Assembly (NCBI GenBank): GCA_036741355.1
Contig: DAINSK010000012.1
Coordinates: forward strand, 1 to 64,000
Direction of reading: 5' to 3'
Length of the DNA: 64,000 nucleotides
Source: JBBRGK01 sp036741355
GTDB lineage: Bacteria; Chloroflexota; Dehalococcoidia; CAUJGQ01
Within the stretch, counting starts at the first letter, position 1; every line of letters begins with the position of its first letter. The notes under the pieces were generated by a model, which saw nothing but the letters and a program-made list of their open reading frames with translations, had not been told where the DNA came from and made no database searches. This document shows, piece by piece, positions 23,999-33,241 of the stretch. The position numbers and the translations under genes are program-made.

Positions 23999-25483
23999 AT
24001 GACGACTGCGGCCGTCCAATATGAACCCGTCATCGGTCTTGAAGTACACGTGCAGCTACTCACCAAGAGCAAAATGTTCTGCGCCTGTCCGGCAGATTAC
24101 AGCCGCGCGGAACCGAACACGTATGTCTGCCCCATATGTATGGGCATGCCCGGCGTACTGCCCGTCATCAACGAACAAGCGGTCGAATACACGATTACGA
24201 CCGGGCTCGCCCTGCACTGCCGCATTCCTGAGTACTCAAAGTTCGATCGCAAAAATTACCCGTACCCGGACCTGATGAAGGGCTACCAGATCTCCCAGTA
24301 CGATATGCCGCTCTGCCTGGAAGGCTGGCTCGACATCGGCGAGGACGGCACCGAGCGTCGCGCCGGGATCACGCGCGTTCACCTCGAGGAAGACACCGCG
24401 ACATCAAAGCACCTGAACGATCAGACCGGAGAAGGCTACAGCCTCATCGACATCAATCGTGCCGGCTCACCGCTCATGGAGGTCGTGGGCGACCCCGACC
24501 TGCGCACCGCCGACGAAGCGCGGCGGTACCTGATGAAGTTGCAACGAATCCTGCGGTACATCGGCGTGAGCCACGCGAACCCCGAAGAAGGCAACATGCG
24601 CTGCGACGCCAACGTGAGCCTGAGACCGGTTGGCGATGAGAGACTCGGCTCCAAAGTCGAAGTCAAGAACATGAACAGCTTTCGGGCGGTGTTTCGGGCG
24701 ATCGAATATGAGATTCAGCGCCAGTCGGAACAGCTCGACCGCGGAGAGCGCATTCCGCAGGAAACGCGGGGCTGGGTCGAGGGCGAGGGGAGGACGGTTT
24801 CCCAGCGCAGCAAGGAGCAGGCGCACGATTACCGTTACTTTCCCGAACCAGACCTCCCGCCCCTGATCATTTCACCACATAAAGTCGACGAGATCCGGGC
24901 ACGCCTGCCGGAATTACCCGATGCGCGTCGGAGAAGGTTTGAACGGGAATACGGCCTCCCGGCCTACGATGCCGATTTACTTACCGAGACGCGGGCTCGA
25001 GCGGACTTTTTCGAGGCAGCGGTAGATACCGGTAATCCGGAGGCGGAGAAACGCGAGCCACGGGCCAAATCGATTAGCAATTGGATGCTCGGGGATTTGG
25101 CCAAACTCACGAACGAATCGAGGCAGGATTTTGCTGAACTGAAGGTCAAACCCGATCACCTTGCGACGCTGGTCGACCTGATAGAGTCCGGAACGATCAC
25201 CGGCAAAGCCGCGAAAGAGGTCTTTGCGAGCATGTTCCAGACTGGGAAACCGCCCACTGCGATCGTGGAAGAGAGCGGTCTAACGCAGGTCAGCGATGCG
25301 TCCATAATCGAAGAAGCATCAGAAAGAGTCATCGACGCCAATCCGAAGGCGGTGGCAGACTATCGAGGGGGCAAGCACGAGGTCGTCAAATTCCTTGTGG
25401 GACAGGTAATGCGCGAGACGCGCGGCCGGGCCAATCCAGCGACAGTCTCAGATATTCTGGAGCGACTGCTCCGCGGGCAGTAG
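23999..25483 (+). CDS. gatB: Asp-tRNA(Asn)/Glu-tRNA(Gln) amidotransferase subunit B
   Basis: 494 residues, full length. GLEVHVQLLTKSKMFCAC, CPICMGMPGVLPV (zinc-site cysteines), DINRAGSPLMEVV and MRCDANVSLRP are GatB landmarks; the C-terminal YqeY-like tail (AKEVFASMFQTGKPP) follows. GatB binds the mischarged tRNA and activates its acyl group so that ammonia from GatA can amidate it. No gatA or gatC in the window. AAGGAG precedes the start. Confidence 0.97.
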   Translation: MTTAAVQYEPVIGLEVHVQLLTKSKMFCACPADYSRAEPNTYVCPICMGMPGVLPVINEQAVEYTITTGLALHCRIPEYSKFDRKNYPYPDLMKGYQISQYDMPLCLEGWLDIGEDGTERRAGITRVHLEEDTATSKHLNDQTGEGYSLIDINRAGSPLMEVVGDPDLRTADEARRYLMKLQRILRYIGVSHANPEEGNMRCDANVSLRPVGDERLGSKVEVKNMNSFRAVFRAIEYEIQRQSEQLDRGERIPQETRGWVEGEGRTVSQRSKEQAHDYRYFPEPDLPPLIISPHKVDEIRARLPELPDARRRRFEREYGLPAYDADLLTETRARADFFEAAVDTGNPEAEKREPRAKSISNWMLGDLAKLTNESRQDFAELKVKPDHLATLVDLIESGTITGKAAKEVFASMFQTGKPPTAIVEESGLTQVSDASIIEEASERVIDANPKAVADYRGGKHEVVKFLVGQVMRETRGRANPATVSDILERLLRGQ

Positions 25484-25762
25484 CCGACATCGCTCCTAAT
25501 CCCGGACCCCGCGTGCCCTCACCCCCGACCCCTCTCCCAATTCTGGGCGAGGGGAGCTTGAAGACGGGACTATAACGAGTGGAGCAAGCCCCGATGACCG
25601 TCGCGACTTGGCGCAGCGGTCCGACAGCAGTGGGCGGGGTGTGGCGTTAGACAGACAATACAAGGTGGCAGCAACCCGGGAGCTTTGCTCCAGGGGCATG
25701 AACTAGACCAGCTCTGCTGGTGTGAACGGGGGCGAGCCCCCGATGACCGTCGGAGACGTTAC
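25484..25762. repeat. Intergenic region with repeat-like palindromic segments
   Basis: Bases about 25513-25557 contain a C-rich arm (CCCCGACCCCTCTCCCA), a short gap and the complement (GGGCGAGGGGAG), a form often seen as an interspersed palindromic element. A second motif, CCCGATGACCGTCG, occurs twice (near 25590 and 25737) ahead of yvcK. No gene seen. Confidence 0.45.
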
Positions 25763-27106
25763 ATGACCCAAGACGCGGAAAGGGTGCGCCGAGTCCGCGG
25801 TTCGCATTTGCTCAAGTGGCTTTACCCGGGCATGCACATCAAGCGCTGGCTGCTGTTGCTCATGTTTGGCGTGGCGCTCATGGGGCTTGGTGTCGCATAC
25901 CTCCTGCGCGAAGCGTACCTTTCTTATACCTTCCCGGGCGTCTTCTATTACCTGACTTTGCAGTTTCTCGACCGGCCGGTACGCGCGATCCTGTTCATGA
26001 TCACGGCATTTCTGTCGCTCGGTGTCGGTATCTGGAAGCTGAGCGCGGCGCTGCTTGAACCCTACGTCAGGGCCGGGCCGGCGGGGCGCTCGATAGTCGA
26101 AGACTTGCACCGGTATCGCTTTCCGAGCAAAGGCCCACGCATCGTCGCCATTGGCGGAGGCACCGGCCTCTCTATGCTGCTGCGGGGGCTAAAAGAGGTA
26201 ACGCCGAACATCACGGCCATCGTGACGGTCGCCGACGACGGGGGCAGCTCTGGGAGGCTGCGTCGAGATTTTGGCGTGCTTCCGCCGGGCGACGTGCGAA
26301 ACTGCATCGCGGCTCTGGCCGACACGGAGCCGCTGATCCGCAGCCTCTTTGAGTACCGGTTTCCAGAAGGCACGGACCTTGAAGGGCACAGCTTCGGCAA
26401 CCTCTTCATCGTTGCGATGAGCGAGGTTACCGGCAGCTTCGAGGAAGCAATACGCGCCACCAGCCGGGTGCTCGTGACACGCGGCCGGATCCTGCCGTCA
26501 ACCCTCGCAGACGTGACCCTCACCGCGCTCACCGAGGACGGCGAACGCGTTCGCGGTGAGTCGACCATCGGCCATATTGGCAAGCGCATCCGCGAAGTGT
26601 TCATCGAGCCGCCTGACGCGTTGCCCCACCCCGAAGCCGTCGGCGCCATACTCGAAGCCGATTTGATCATTTTTGGACCCGGGAGCCTCTATACCAGCGT
26701 GCTTCCCAACCTGCTCGTGCGCGGCATTTCCGAATCGCTTCGTGCCTCCAACGCGCTCAAAATCTACGTGAGCAACGTAGCGACGCAACACGGCGAAACC
26801 GACAGTTTTACTGTTTCCGACCACGTGAAAGCTCTGGAAAGCCATGTCGGTAAAGGGATGTTTGACCTGGTGATCGCCAACAGCAACGTGTCGAACGAAT
26901 TGCCAGAGGAGTGGCACTCCGAGCCGGTCCGCGTCCCATCTGAGGCGGCGACTGATCCGCGAATCGTCGAGGTAGACGTGATCAGCGAGGAGAACCGGTA
27001 CCACCACGACTCGGTGAAACTTGCTGCGGCCATCATGCGCTTGTACCATGGTCGGGGCCAGTCGGTTGTCGACTACCGACCTCCCGCTCTGACGGGGACC
27101 GGCTGA
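25763..27106 (+). CDS. yvcK: YvcK/CofD-like gluconeogenesis factor with an N-terminal membrane anchor
   Basis: 447 residues. The first 120 residues carry two hydrophobic helices, an extension not found in the short Bacillus form. Then the YvcK core: AIGGGTGLSMLLRGLK, DDGGSSGRLRRDFGVLPPGD, NCIAALA and FGPGSLYTSVLPNLLV. YvcK binds UDP-sugars and is needed for growth on gluconeogenic carbon and for wall or septum synthesis in Gram-positives. Usual partners rapZ and whiA are not next to it. ATG 25763. Confidence 0.9.
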   Translation: MTQDAERVRRVRGSHLLKWLYPGMHIKRWLLLLMFGVALMGLGVAYLLREAYLSYTFPGVFYYLTLQFLDRPVRAILFMITAFLSLGVGIWKLSAALLEPYVRAGPAGRSIVEDLHRYRFPSKGPRIVAIGGGTGLSMLLRGLKEVTPNITAIVTVADDGGSSGRLRRDFGVLPPGDVRNCIAALADTEPLIRSLFEYRFPEGTDLEGHSFGNLFIVAMSEVTGSFEEAIRATSRVLVTRGRILPSTLADVTLTALTEDGERVRGESTIGHIGKRIREVFIEPPDALPHPEAVGAILEADLIIFGPGSLYTSVLPNLLVRGISESLRASNALKIYVSNVATQHGETDSFTVSDHVKALESHVGKGMFDLVIANSNVSNELPEEWHSEPVRVPSEAATDPRIVEVDVISEENRYHHDSVKLAAAIMRLYHGRGQSVVDYRPPALTGTG

Positions 27107-27144
27107 GGCTCGGCTATTTCACTCTTCGAGAAGACCAACTACGT

Positions 27145-27384
27145 ATGCTTCTTGCGATTAACATTAGTACGACCCTGAACCTCGCCCAATTGATCGTATC
27201 GATCGTCCTATCGATCGTCCTGCTGCTGCAGGCGAAGGGATCCGGTTTCGGTGCCGGGCTCGGCGGCCAGAGCTCGGTATTTCGCACCCGCCGAGGCATC
27301 GAAAAGACGCTCTTCCAGTTGACGATCGTCCTGATCTTCATGTTCGTCTTCGTTTCGATCCTCAGCGTGCGCCAGGGCGCTTAG
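27145..27384 (+). CDS. secG: Preprotein translocase subunit SecG
   Basis: 79 residues with two membrane helices joined by a loop: AQLIVSIVLSIVLLLQAKGSG, then GGQSSVFRTRRGIEKTLFQLTI and IFMFVFVSILSV. The loop motif GGQSSVF..RRG is diagnostic. SecG assists SecYE in protein export. It lies 38 bases after yvcK and 49 before the binding-protein gene. Confidence 0.93.
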   Translation: MLLAINISTTLNLAQLIVSIVLSIVLLLQAKGSGFGAGLGGQSSVFRTRRGIEKTLFQLTIVLIFMFVFVSILSVRQGA

Positions 27385-27433
27385 CCGGCGGGCACTGCTA
27401 CGCCTTCCTCAGCGCTCCAGGCGGGACGGACGA

Positions 27434-29077
27434 ATGAGACTCCTCTTTAACCGGTTCTGTTCTCCGGGCGCGTGGGCGTTCATCTTGCTCGTCGCGGGTG
27501 TGCCGTTGCTTGCGCTGAACTGGGCAGTCGCTTCAAATTCCGGCGGCGGCTCTCTGCCGGCAGCGGGCGGCCGCTACGTAGAAGGCGATATTGGACCCGC
27601 GCCGGAGCGCATCAATCCGCTATTTGCCGCAAACACCGGACCGGAAGCAGACCTGGCAGGGCTGATCTTCTCCGGGCTCACGCGCACCGGTCCAAACGGC
27701 GAGTCACAGCCCGATCTGGCTGAAGATTGGGTCGCGTCAATCGACGGCACCAGCTTCACCTTCGACCTTCGTCAGGACGTGCTCTGGCAGGACGGGCAGC
27801 CGTTCACCGCTGACGACGTGCTGTTCACGGCGAGGACCTTTGCGGTTCCGGGAGTCAAAGGCGACCCTGCCACGGCCGAGGTTTGGCGCAGGGCGCGGGT
27901 GGACAAGATCGGTCTCTACACCGTCGTCTTCCAGTTCTCGTCGTCGTTCGCACCGTTTCTCGCCTATAGCTCCGCCGGCATCCTGCCGCAGCACTTACTC
28001 GGCAAGGACTCCCCCGAGCAGTTGGTCAGCGACCAATTCAACCGCCATCCAGTTGGGACCGGACCATATCGACTCCAATCGCTGACAGCCTCCGGCGCTG
28101 AACTGGTGCGGTACACCGCTTACCATCTGGGAACGCCGTATGTCGACCACATCTCGATGCGCTTTCTCAAGGACAACCAGACCCTTATCGGGGCGCTCCG
28201 ATCGCACCAGGTAGACGGAGGCATTTTGCCGCCGCCGCTAGCTTCGAGCCAACTGGACTCCCTGCGGGGCACCGGACACACGCTAATTTCTGGCGAGCGG
28301 CCGGCGTACAGTCTCGTCTACTTGAACCTGAACATCGCGCAGTTCCAGGACGTCGCCGTGCGACAGGCGCTCAGCCTGGCGACTGATCGAAATGGCCTGG
28401 TGCAACAGGTCATGGACGGCCAGGCGACTGCCGCCGACGTTCCGCTGCCGCCAGGCACGTGGACGAGCGCCGGTTCGCCGCCGAACGGCGGGCAATCCGC
28501 GGCACGGCAGGCGCTGCAAAAGGCGGGCTGGGCCCTGGATGCTAATGGAGTGCAACAACGCCAGGGAATTTCACTTAGCTTTACGCTCCAAACAACCGAT
28601 GACCCGCAACGACGCGCGACGGCCGACGCACTGGCACGCGGGTGGGCGGCCATCGGCGTCAAGGCAAACGTTCAAACGGTGGACGAGGCGACGTTGCTTT
28701 CCAACATATTGCTGCCGCACAAATACGAAGCGGTTTTGTACGGCTGGGATCCCGGCCCCGATCCGGACCCATTTCCAGCCTGGCATAGTTCTCAGAAGGA
28801 GCAACAGGGCAGCAACCTCAGCGGATACTCGAGTGCGCGGGCCGATCAGCTACTCGAAGCTGCCCGCCAAACCGCGGACCCGGTCGACAGGGCCCAAATC
28901 TATGGGAGCTTTGCCGATGTCTTCCGCCAGGACGTTCCAGCGGTCGTGCTGTTCTTCCCGCGCTTCGTCTATGTGCTCCCGCAACGTCTCACCGGGGTGC
29001 GACTCGGTCTGCTTTACAGCCCGACCGACCGCTTCTCCGGCGTCGAAGCGTGGTCGATGGAGACCCGGCGCTACTGA
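27434..29077 (+). CDS. Peptide/nickel-type ABC transporter substrate-binding protein (SBP family 5)
   Basis: 547 residues. An N-terminal hydrophobic segment (AWAFILLVAGVPLLALNWAVAS) acts as signal or anchor without a lipobox cysteine. The mature part has family 5 signatures: FTFDLRQDVLWQDGQPFTADDVLFT, GTGPYRL, VRQALSLATDRNGLV and LYGWDPGPDPDPF. No permease or ATPase genes are beside it; the DppBC genes at 57-59 kb have their own binding protein. Its stop overlaps the next start (TGATG). Confidence 0.88.
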   Translation: MRLLFNRFCSPGAWAFILLVAGVPLLALNWAVASNSGGGSLPAAGGRYVEGDIGPAPERINPLFAANTGPEADLAGLIFSGLTRTGPNGESQPDLAEDWVASIDGTSFTFDLRQDVLWQDGQPFTADDVLFTARTFAVPGVKGDPATAEVWRRARVDKIGLYTVVFQFSSSFAPFLAYSSAGILPQHLLGKDSPEQLVSDQFNRHPVGTGPYRLQSLTASGAELVRYTAYHLGTPYVDHISMRFLKDNQTLIGALRSHQVDGGILPPPLASSQLDSLRGTGHTLISGERPAYSLVYLNLNIAQFQDVAVRQALSLATDRNGLVQQVMDGQATAADVPLPPGTWTSAGSPPNGGQSAARQALQKAGWALDANGVQQRQGISLSFTLQTTDDPQRRATADALARGWAAIGVKANVQTVDEATLLSNILLPHKYEAVLYGWDPGPDPDPFPAWHSSQKEQQGSNLSGYSSARADQLLEAARQTADPVDRAQIYGSFADVFRQDVPAVVLFFPRFVYVLPQRLTGVRLGLLYSPTDRFSGVEAWSMETRRY

Positions 29078-29910
29078 TGCCTCCTCTGGTCAGCTTCATC
29101 TCGGACTTTGGGCTTGCCGACCCGTATGCAGGCACGGTGAAGGCGGTAATGCTGGGTATCTGCCCGGGTCTGACAGTCGTCGACGTGACCCACGACGTGC
29201 AGCCGCAAGCGGTGATCGAAGCCGTGTTCCTGGCTCAGCAAGCGTGGCCCTACTTTCCGAACGGAACCATTCACCTCGCCGTCGTCGATCCCGGCGTGGG
29301 AACCGATAGGCGTCCTATTGCACTGCAAACACCGCAGGGCTACGCGGTCGGACCAGACAATGGCGTCCTATCGGCAGCGTTGCCCGCATTCATCCGTCGG
29401 TCTGCCAGCGTCGAGACCGAGCGTGGCTCGTTGAACGCGTTCCGTATGCGAGCTCCGGCCGGTTACGAGGCGCGCTCGATCGAGTCGCCCGACGTTCGGC
29501 TACCGCAGATCAGCGCGACGTTTCACGGACGCGACGTTTTCGGGCCAGCCGCGGCACACCTTGCAGCGGGTTACCCATTCGAAAACATCGGCCCGCCATG
29601 CAGCGATATGATCGCCATTCCAGCTATCCGCGGCGTCGCCTGCAGCGGAGGCGTTCGGGGACGCATCATTCACATCGACCGCTTCGGCAACCTGATCAGC
29701 TCGATTCACGGCGACGACCTCCTGGGCCCGGTGCAGCATGTGGAGATCCTCGGCCGCAGCATTCCCGTGGTGCGTACGTACGGTGATCGCCCGGGTCTCG
29801 TTGCACTGGTCGGCAGCGCCGGTTATTTGGAAATCGCCGTGGCCAACGGCAGCGCCTTACGCGAGCTTCGTGTCGGACTCGCCGAAAAGGTGACCGCGTG
29901 GTTCGAATAG
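29077..29910 (+). CDS. SAM hydroxide adenosyltransferase (DUF62 family)
   Basis: 277 residues. SFISDFGLADPYAGTVKAVM carries the conserved first Asp, VVDPGVGTDRRPIAL and VGPDNGVLSAAL follow, and RIIHIDRFGNLISSI is the C-terminal motif. Enzymes of this family hydrolyse S-adenosylmethionine to adenosine and methionine, and relatives act as fluorinase or chlorinase; nothing here points to halide use. ATG 29077 is the best start, overlapping the previous stop. It overlaps fmt by 13 bases. Confidence 0.9.
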   Translation: MPPLVSFISDFGLADPYAGTVKAVMLGICPGLTVVDVTHDVQPQAVIEAVFLAQQAWPYFPNGTIHLAVVDPGVGTDRRPIALQTPQGYAVGPDNGVLSAALPAFIRRSASVETERGSLNAFRMRAPAGYEARSIESPDVRLPQISATFHGRDVFGPAAAHLAAGYPFENIGPPCSDMIAIPAIRGVACSGGVRGRIIHIDRFGNLISSIHGDDLLGPVQHVEILGRSIPVVRTYGDRPGLVALVGSAGYLEIAVANGSALRELRVGLAEKVTAWFE

Positions 29911-30896
29911 ACCCGGCGGGCGTGCGCACGGTGTTCATGGGCTCGCCGGAGTTTGCAGTACCGTCGTTGCGTGCCATCGCCGAGGCCGGATACAACTTTG
30001 TCCGCGTGTACACCCAGCCCGACCGCCCCGCCGGCCGCGGCCGGAAACTCGTGCCGCCGCCGGTCAAGGTCGCGGCGGAATCGTTGGGGATCCCCGTTTA
30101 CCAACCCGAACGCCTTCGCCAGAATGAGGCGATGGTCCAGCTCCGGGAACTGGAGCCCAATCTGATCGTTGTAGCCGCCTACGGCCAGATCCTCCGCCCC
30201 GAAGTCGTCAATCTGCCCCAATTCGGCGTGATCAATGTCCACGCCTCGCTGTTGCCGCGGCATCGCGGCGCTTCGGCAATCGCCGCGGCCATTCTCGCGG
30301 GCGACGCTCAGACCGGTGTCTCGGTCATGCGCATCGACGCCGGTCTCGACACGGGTCCCGTGCTCGCGCGGCGTTCCACGCCGATTCAGGAAGGCGACAC
30401 CGCGGGCACGCTCACCGAACGACTCGCCGTTCTAGGCGCCGGCCTGCTGGTCGAAATCCTGCCCGGCTGGCTCGCGGGTGAAGTCCAAGCGGTGCCGCAG
30501 GACGAGTCGCAGGCCACCTATGCGCCGCTGCTCTCGAAGGACGACGCGACGATCGACTGGACCAAGCCGGCGGAAGTTCTCGCGCGGGAGGTCCGGGCGT
30601 ACAATCCCTGGCCGCTGTGTAGCACCCATCTCAACGGTGAACAGGTCCAGATCCTGCAGGGTCTAGCCCTCCCGGGACTAGTCCCTGGTGACTCGGGCCC
30701 GCCCGGAACCGTCGTAGCGCTGACCGGACTGGAAAACGCTCTCCCGTCCGCCGCCCGCAGCCTGGCCGGCATCGCCATCGTTACCGGCAACGGGCTGCTC
30801 GTCCCCCTGGCCCTGCGACGCGCCGGCCGCAACGTCACCACCGGCGCGGAGTTCGCCCGCGGGGTGCGGGGGCTGATAGGAGCACGGTTCTGGTGA
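29898..30896 (+). CDS. fmt: Methionyl-tRNA formyltransferase
   Basis: 332 residues. FMGSPEFAVPSLRAI at the N-terminus, the catalytic NVHASLLPRHRGASAI, DAGLDTGPVL with the third catalytic residue, and a C-terminal OB-fold domain that binds tRNA. It formylates initiator Met-tRNA using 10-formyl-THF. The start is GTG 29898 inside the end of the preceding gene. fmt followed by rlmN is a common order; the def gene often nearby is not seen. Confidence 0.96.
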   Translation: MVRIDPAGVRTVFMGSPEFAVPSLRAIAEAGYNFVRVYTQPDRPAGRGRKLVPPPVKVAAESLGIPVYQPERLRQNEAMVQLRELEPNLIVVAAYGQILRPEVVNLPQFGVINVHASLLPRHRGASAIAAAILAGDAQTGVSVMRIDAGLDTGPVLARRSTPIQEGDTAGTLTERLAVLGAGLLVEILPGWLAGEVQAVPQDESQATYAPLLSKDDATIDWTKPAEVLAREVRAYNPWPLCSTHLNGEQVQILQGLALPGLVPGDSGPPGTVVALTGLENALPSAARSLAGIAIVTGNGLLVPLALRRAGRNVTTGAEFARGVRGLIGARFW

Positions 30897-30957
30897 TTAG
30901 GCTCCAGCCCGCTCTGATGCGACGGCCGGAAACGCCGATCTTGATAAACTGAAATCA

Positions 30958-32216
30958 ATGACCAAGCAGTCTTCGTTCTGGGACCTGACGCCTGCCGACC
31001 TGCGTGAGTACGTTGGCGCGATGGGCGTGCCCGCGTACCGTGCGGATCAGCTCTTGGGGTGGGCCTACAAGCGGCTCGTAGACAGCTACGCGGCGATGAC
31101 GGACCTGCCCGCCGCCCTCCGCGCCCGGCTGGCGCTGGAATTACCGATGACGAACCTTCCGGCCGTCGCTGAGCAGCGATCGGCCGACGGCAGCACGCGC
31201 AAGCTGCTTCTGCGGCTCGACGACGGTAACTCGGTCGAGTCGGTGCTGATGGAGTATGACCCGACCGACGCGGGCCGGGGTCGCGAGACTGTTTGCGTCT
31301 CGACCCAGGCCGGCTGCGCCATGGGCTGCACGTTCTGCGCTACCGGCCAGCAGGGCTTCCTGCGCAATCTGAGCTCGGGTGAGATCACTCGGCAGGTGCT
31401 GCATTTCGCCCGCGGGCTGCGCGAAGAAGGGCGTCACGTTACCAACATCGTCTTTATGGGCATGGGCGAGCCGCTCGCCAACTACGCTGTGCTGATGAAG
31501 GCGATCACGATCCTGACCAGTCCGGACGGGTTCGGACTCGGCGCCCGCCGCATCACCGTCAGTACCGTCGGTCTGGTCCCGATGATGCGGCGGCTGGCGG
31601 CGGAGCGTCTGCAGATCGGGCTCGCGGTCTCGCTGCATACGCCGGACGACGAACAGCGGCGGAAGCTCGTGCCCACGGCACGCTTTTCGGTGGAAGAGAT
31701 CCTGGCGGCTGCTGACGACTACGCGGCCGCAACCGGCCGTCGTTACACGGTCGAATATGCGCTGATCGAGAAAGAGAACGACACCCCGGAACTTGCGCGG
31801 CGGCTCGTCGCGCTCGTTCGCGGACGTAACTGCCACGTCAACCTGATNNNNNNNNNNNNNNNNNNNNNNNNNNNNNNNNNNNNNNNNNNNNNNNNNNNNN
31901 NNNNNNNNNNNNNNNNNNNNNNNNNNNNNNNNNNNNNNNNNNNNNNNTTGCGCGGCGGCTCGTCGCGCTCGTTCGCGGACGTAACTGCCACGTCAACCTG
32001 ATCCCAGTCAATCCAACGGCAAATCCGTCGACGCGCCGCTCGTCACGGGGTCGCGTGATCGACTTCGAACAGATCCTGCGCGATGGAGGCATCAACTCCA
32101 CGGTCCGCGTCGAGAAAGGTATAGACATCGCCGCGGGCTGCGGCCAGCTTCGGGGAGCCGAGGAGGGCAGGCATGCTGTTTCGCCGGTGGATACCGTGTG
32201 GTTGCTTCGGAGTTGA
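30958..32216 (+). CDS. rlmN: 23S rRNA (adenine2503-C2)-methyltransferase RlmN, interrupted by an assembly gap
   Basis: Radical-SAM enzyme that methylates A2503 of 23S rRNA and A37 of some tRNAs. The iron-sulfur motif CAMGCTFCATGQ is present, as are GMGEPLANY and LAVSLH. The frame is broken by 100 N at 31848-31947; the 55 bases before the gap recur after it. Merging them gives one 367-residue frame that ends at TGA 32214-32216 and includes the second catalytic cysteine in AGCGQL. The gene is therefore complete in the organism. Confidence 0.95.
31793..32002. other. Second scaffold gap with duplicated 55-base contig ends
   Basis: Bases 31793-31847 equal 31948-32002, with exactly 100 N between. 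Same overlap length as the first gap. Collapsing 155 bases restores rlmN. Confidence 0.95.
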
Positions 32217-32313
32217 ACAAACGACCCACGCTTATACCGCCGCGCGCTCATCCGAACGGAACGTGCTGCTCCGAGTAGTGCCTCACCGATGTCGGCGCCC
32301 GAGCGATCGCCCG

Positions 32314-32438
32314 GCGGTTGAAACCGCAGGCTCGTATGACAAAACCGGCCTACGCCGGTTGCGGCACGCGCCGGCAGCGATGCGAACCACGAGTCCGCAC
32401 AAGCGGACTTTGCTGCATGAGCCCGCGACTTTAGTCGC
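32314..32438. repeat. Cluster of four short hairpins downstream of rlmN
   Basis: In 125 bases: GCGGTT-GA-AACCGC (32314-32327), AACCGGC-CTAC-GCCGGTT (32343-32360), AGTCCGC-ACAA-GCGGACT (32392-32409), and GCGACT-TT-AGTCGC (32425-32438, with further GCCC/GGGC outside). Stems are 6-7 perfect base pairs with 2-4-base loops. It looks like a tandem palindromic (REP-like) element; no gene in 32217-32519. Confidence 0.6.
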
Positions 32439-32519
32439 CGGGCGGGCTCGGTTAGCTGGCCACAGCCGCGTATGGCGATAGTGATGCAGCCCCCGCTCGT
32501 CAGTCTATCGCTGACAAGA

Positions 32520-33161
32520 TCAGGTCGCTGACTCCTTCTCCTCGTCCTCGCCGGTTGTTGGCACTTCTTCAGCCGGCGTCACCTCGGCTTCCTCTTCTTC
32601 TTCCTGTGTTTCTATTGTCACGCTCGCTATCAACAGCGTTTCGTCGCTCAAAAGAGTCACGTTGTCCGGCAGAGGCAGGTCGCGGGCCTGCACCTGTGAC
32701 GTCATTTCAGTCATGCCCGAGATGTCGGCCTCAAAGTGGGAGGGGATGTCACCTGGCAGGCACTCCACCTCAACGTTGTCGAGCACCTGCACGACCAGAC
32801 CGCCGAGGTCGCTGACCGGCGCAGTACCGATAAGCATCACCGGAACCCGCACTGTCATCTTCTCAGTTAGAGAGACCTCTTGAAAGTCGACGTGAATCAC
32901 GTCGCCAGTCGTGAACTTCCGCTGAATCGAGCGGATAACGGTGGTGCGCGGCGCACGTTCCCCGTCGAGATTGATACGCACGAGTCCGGTGTGGCCCGCA
33001 CTGCGGATTACGCGCCGAAGCTCCAGCTGCGGCGCCTCGATCGCCGTCGATGTGACGTTGTGGCCGTAAATGTTCGCGGGGACGATCCCCTCCCGTCGTA
33101 GCCGCTTGACCTTTTTGCCCAGAACAGTTCGCGGGCGCGCACTGAGATCGATCGTAGCCAT
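32520..33161 (-). CDS. rplY: Ribosomal protein L25 / general stress protein Ctc
   Basis: 213 residues of the long L25 (TL5/Ctc) form: an N-terminal 5S-rRNA-binding domain (ARPRTVLGKKVKRLRREGIVPANIYG), a beta-rich C-terminal domain (VLDNVEVECLPGDIPSHFEADIS) and a very acidic tail rich in Glu. It binds 5S rRNA in the large subunit. AGGAG precedes ATG 33161. It is transcribed divergently from queA. Confidence 0.94.
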   Translation of the reverse strand: MATIDLSARPRTVLGKKVKRLRREGIVPANIYGHNVTSTAIEAPQLELRRVIRSAGHTGLVRINLDGERAPRTTVIRSIQRKFTTGDVIHVDFQEVSLTEKMTVRVPVMLIGTAPVSDLGGLVVQVLDNVEVECLPGDIPSHFEADISGMTEMTSQVQARDLPLPDNVTLLSDETLLIASVTIETQEEEEEAEVTPAEEVPTTGEDEEKESAT

Positions 33162-33241
33162 CTCTGAATATCTCCTGGAGTCTCAGCGTATCGATCGAGC
33201 GCTTCTTGCGTCAATTGTGCAGGGCATCGCAAGCTGAGCCT

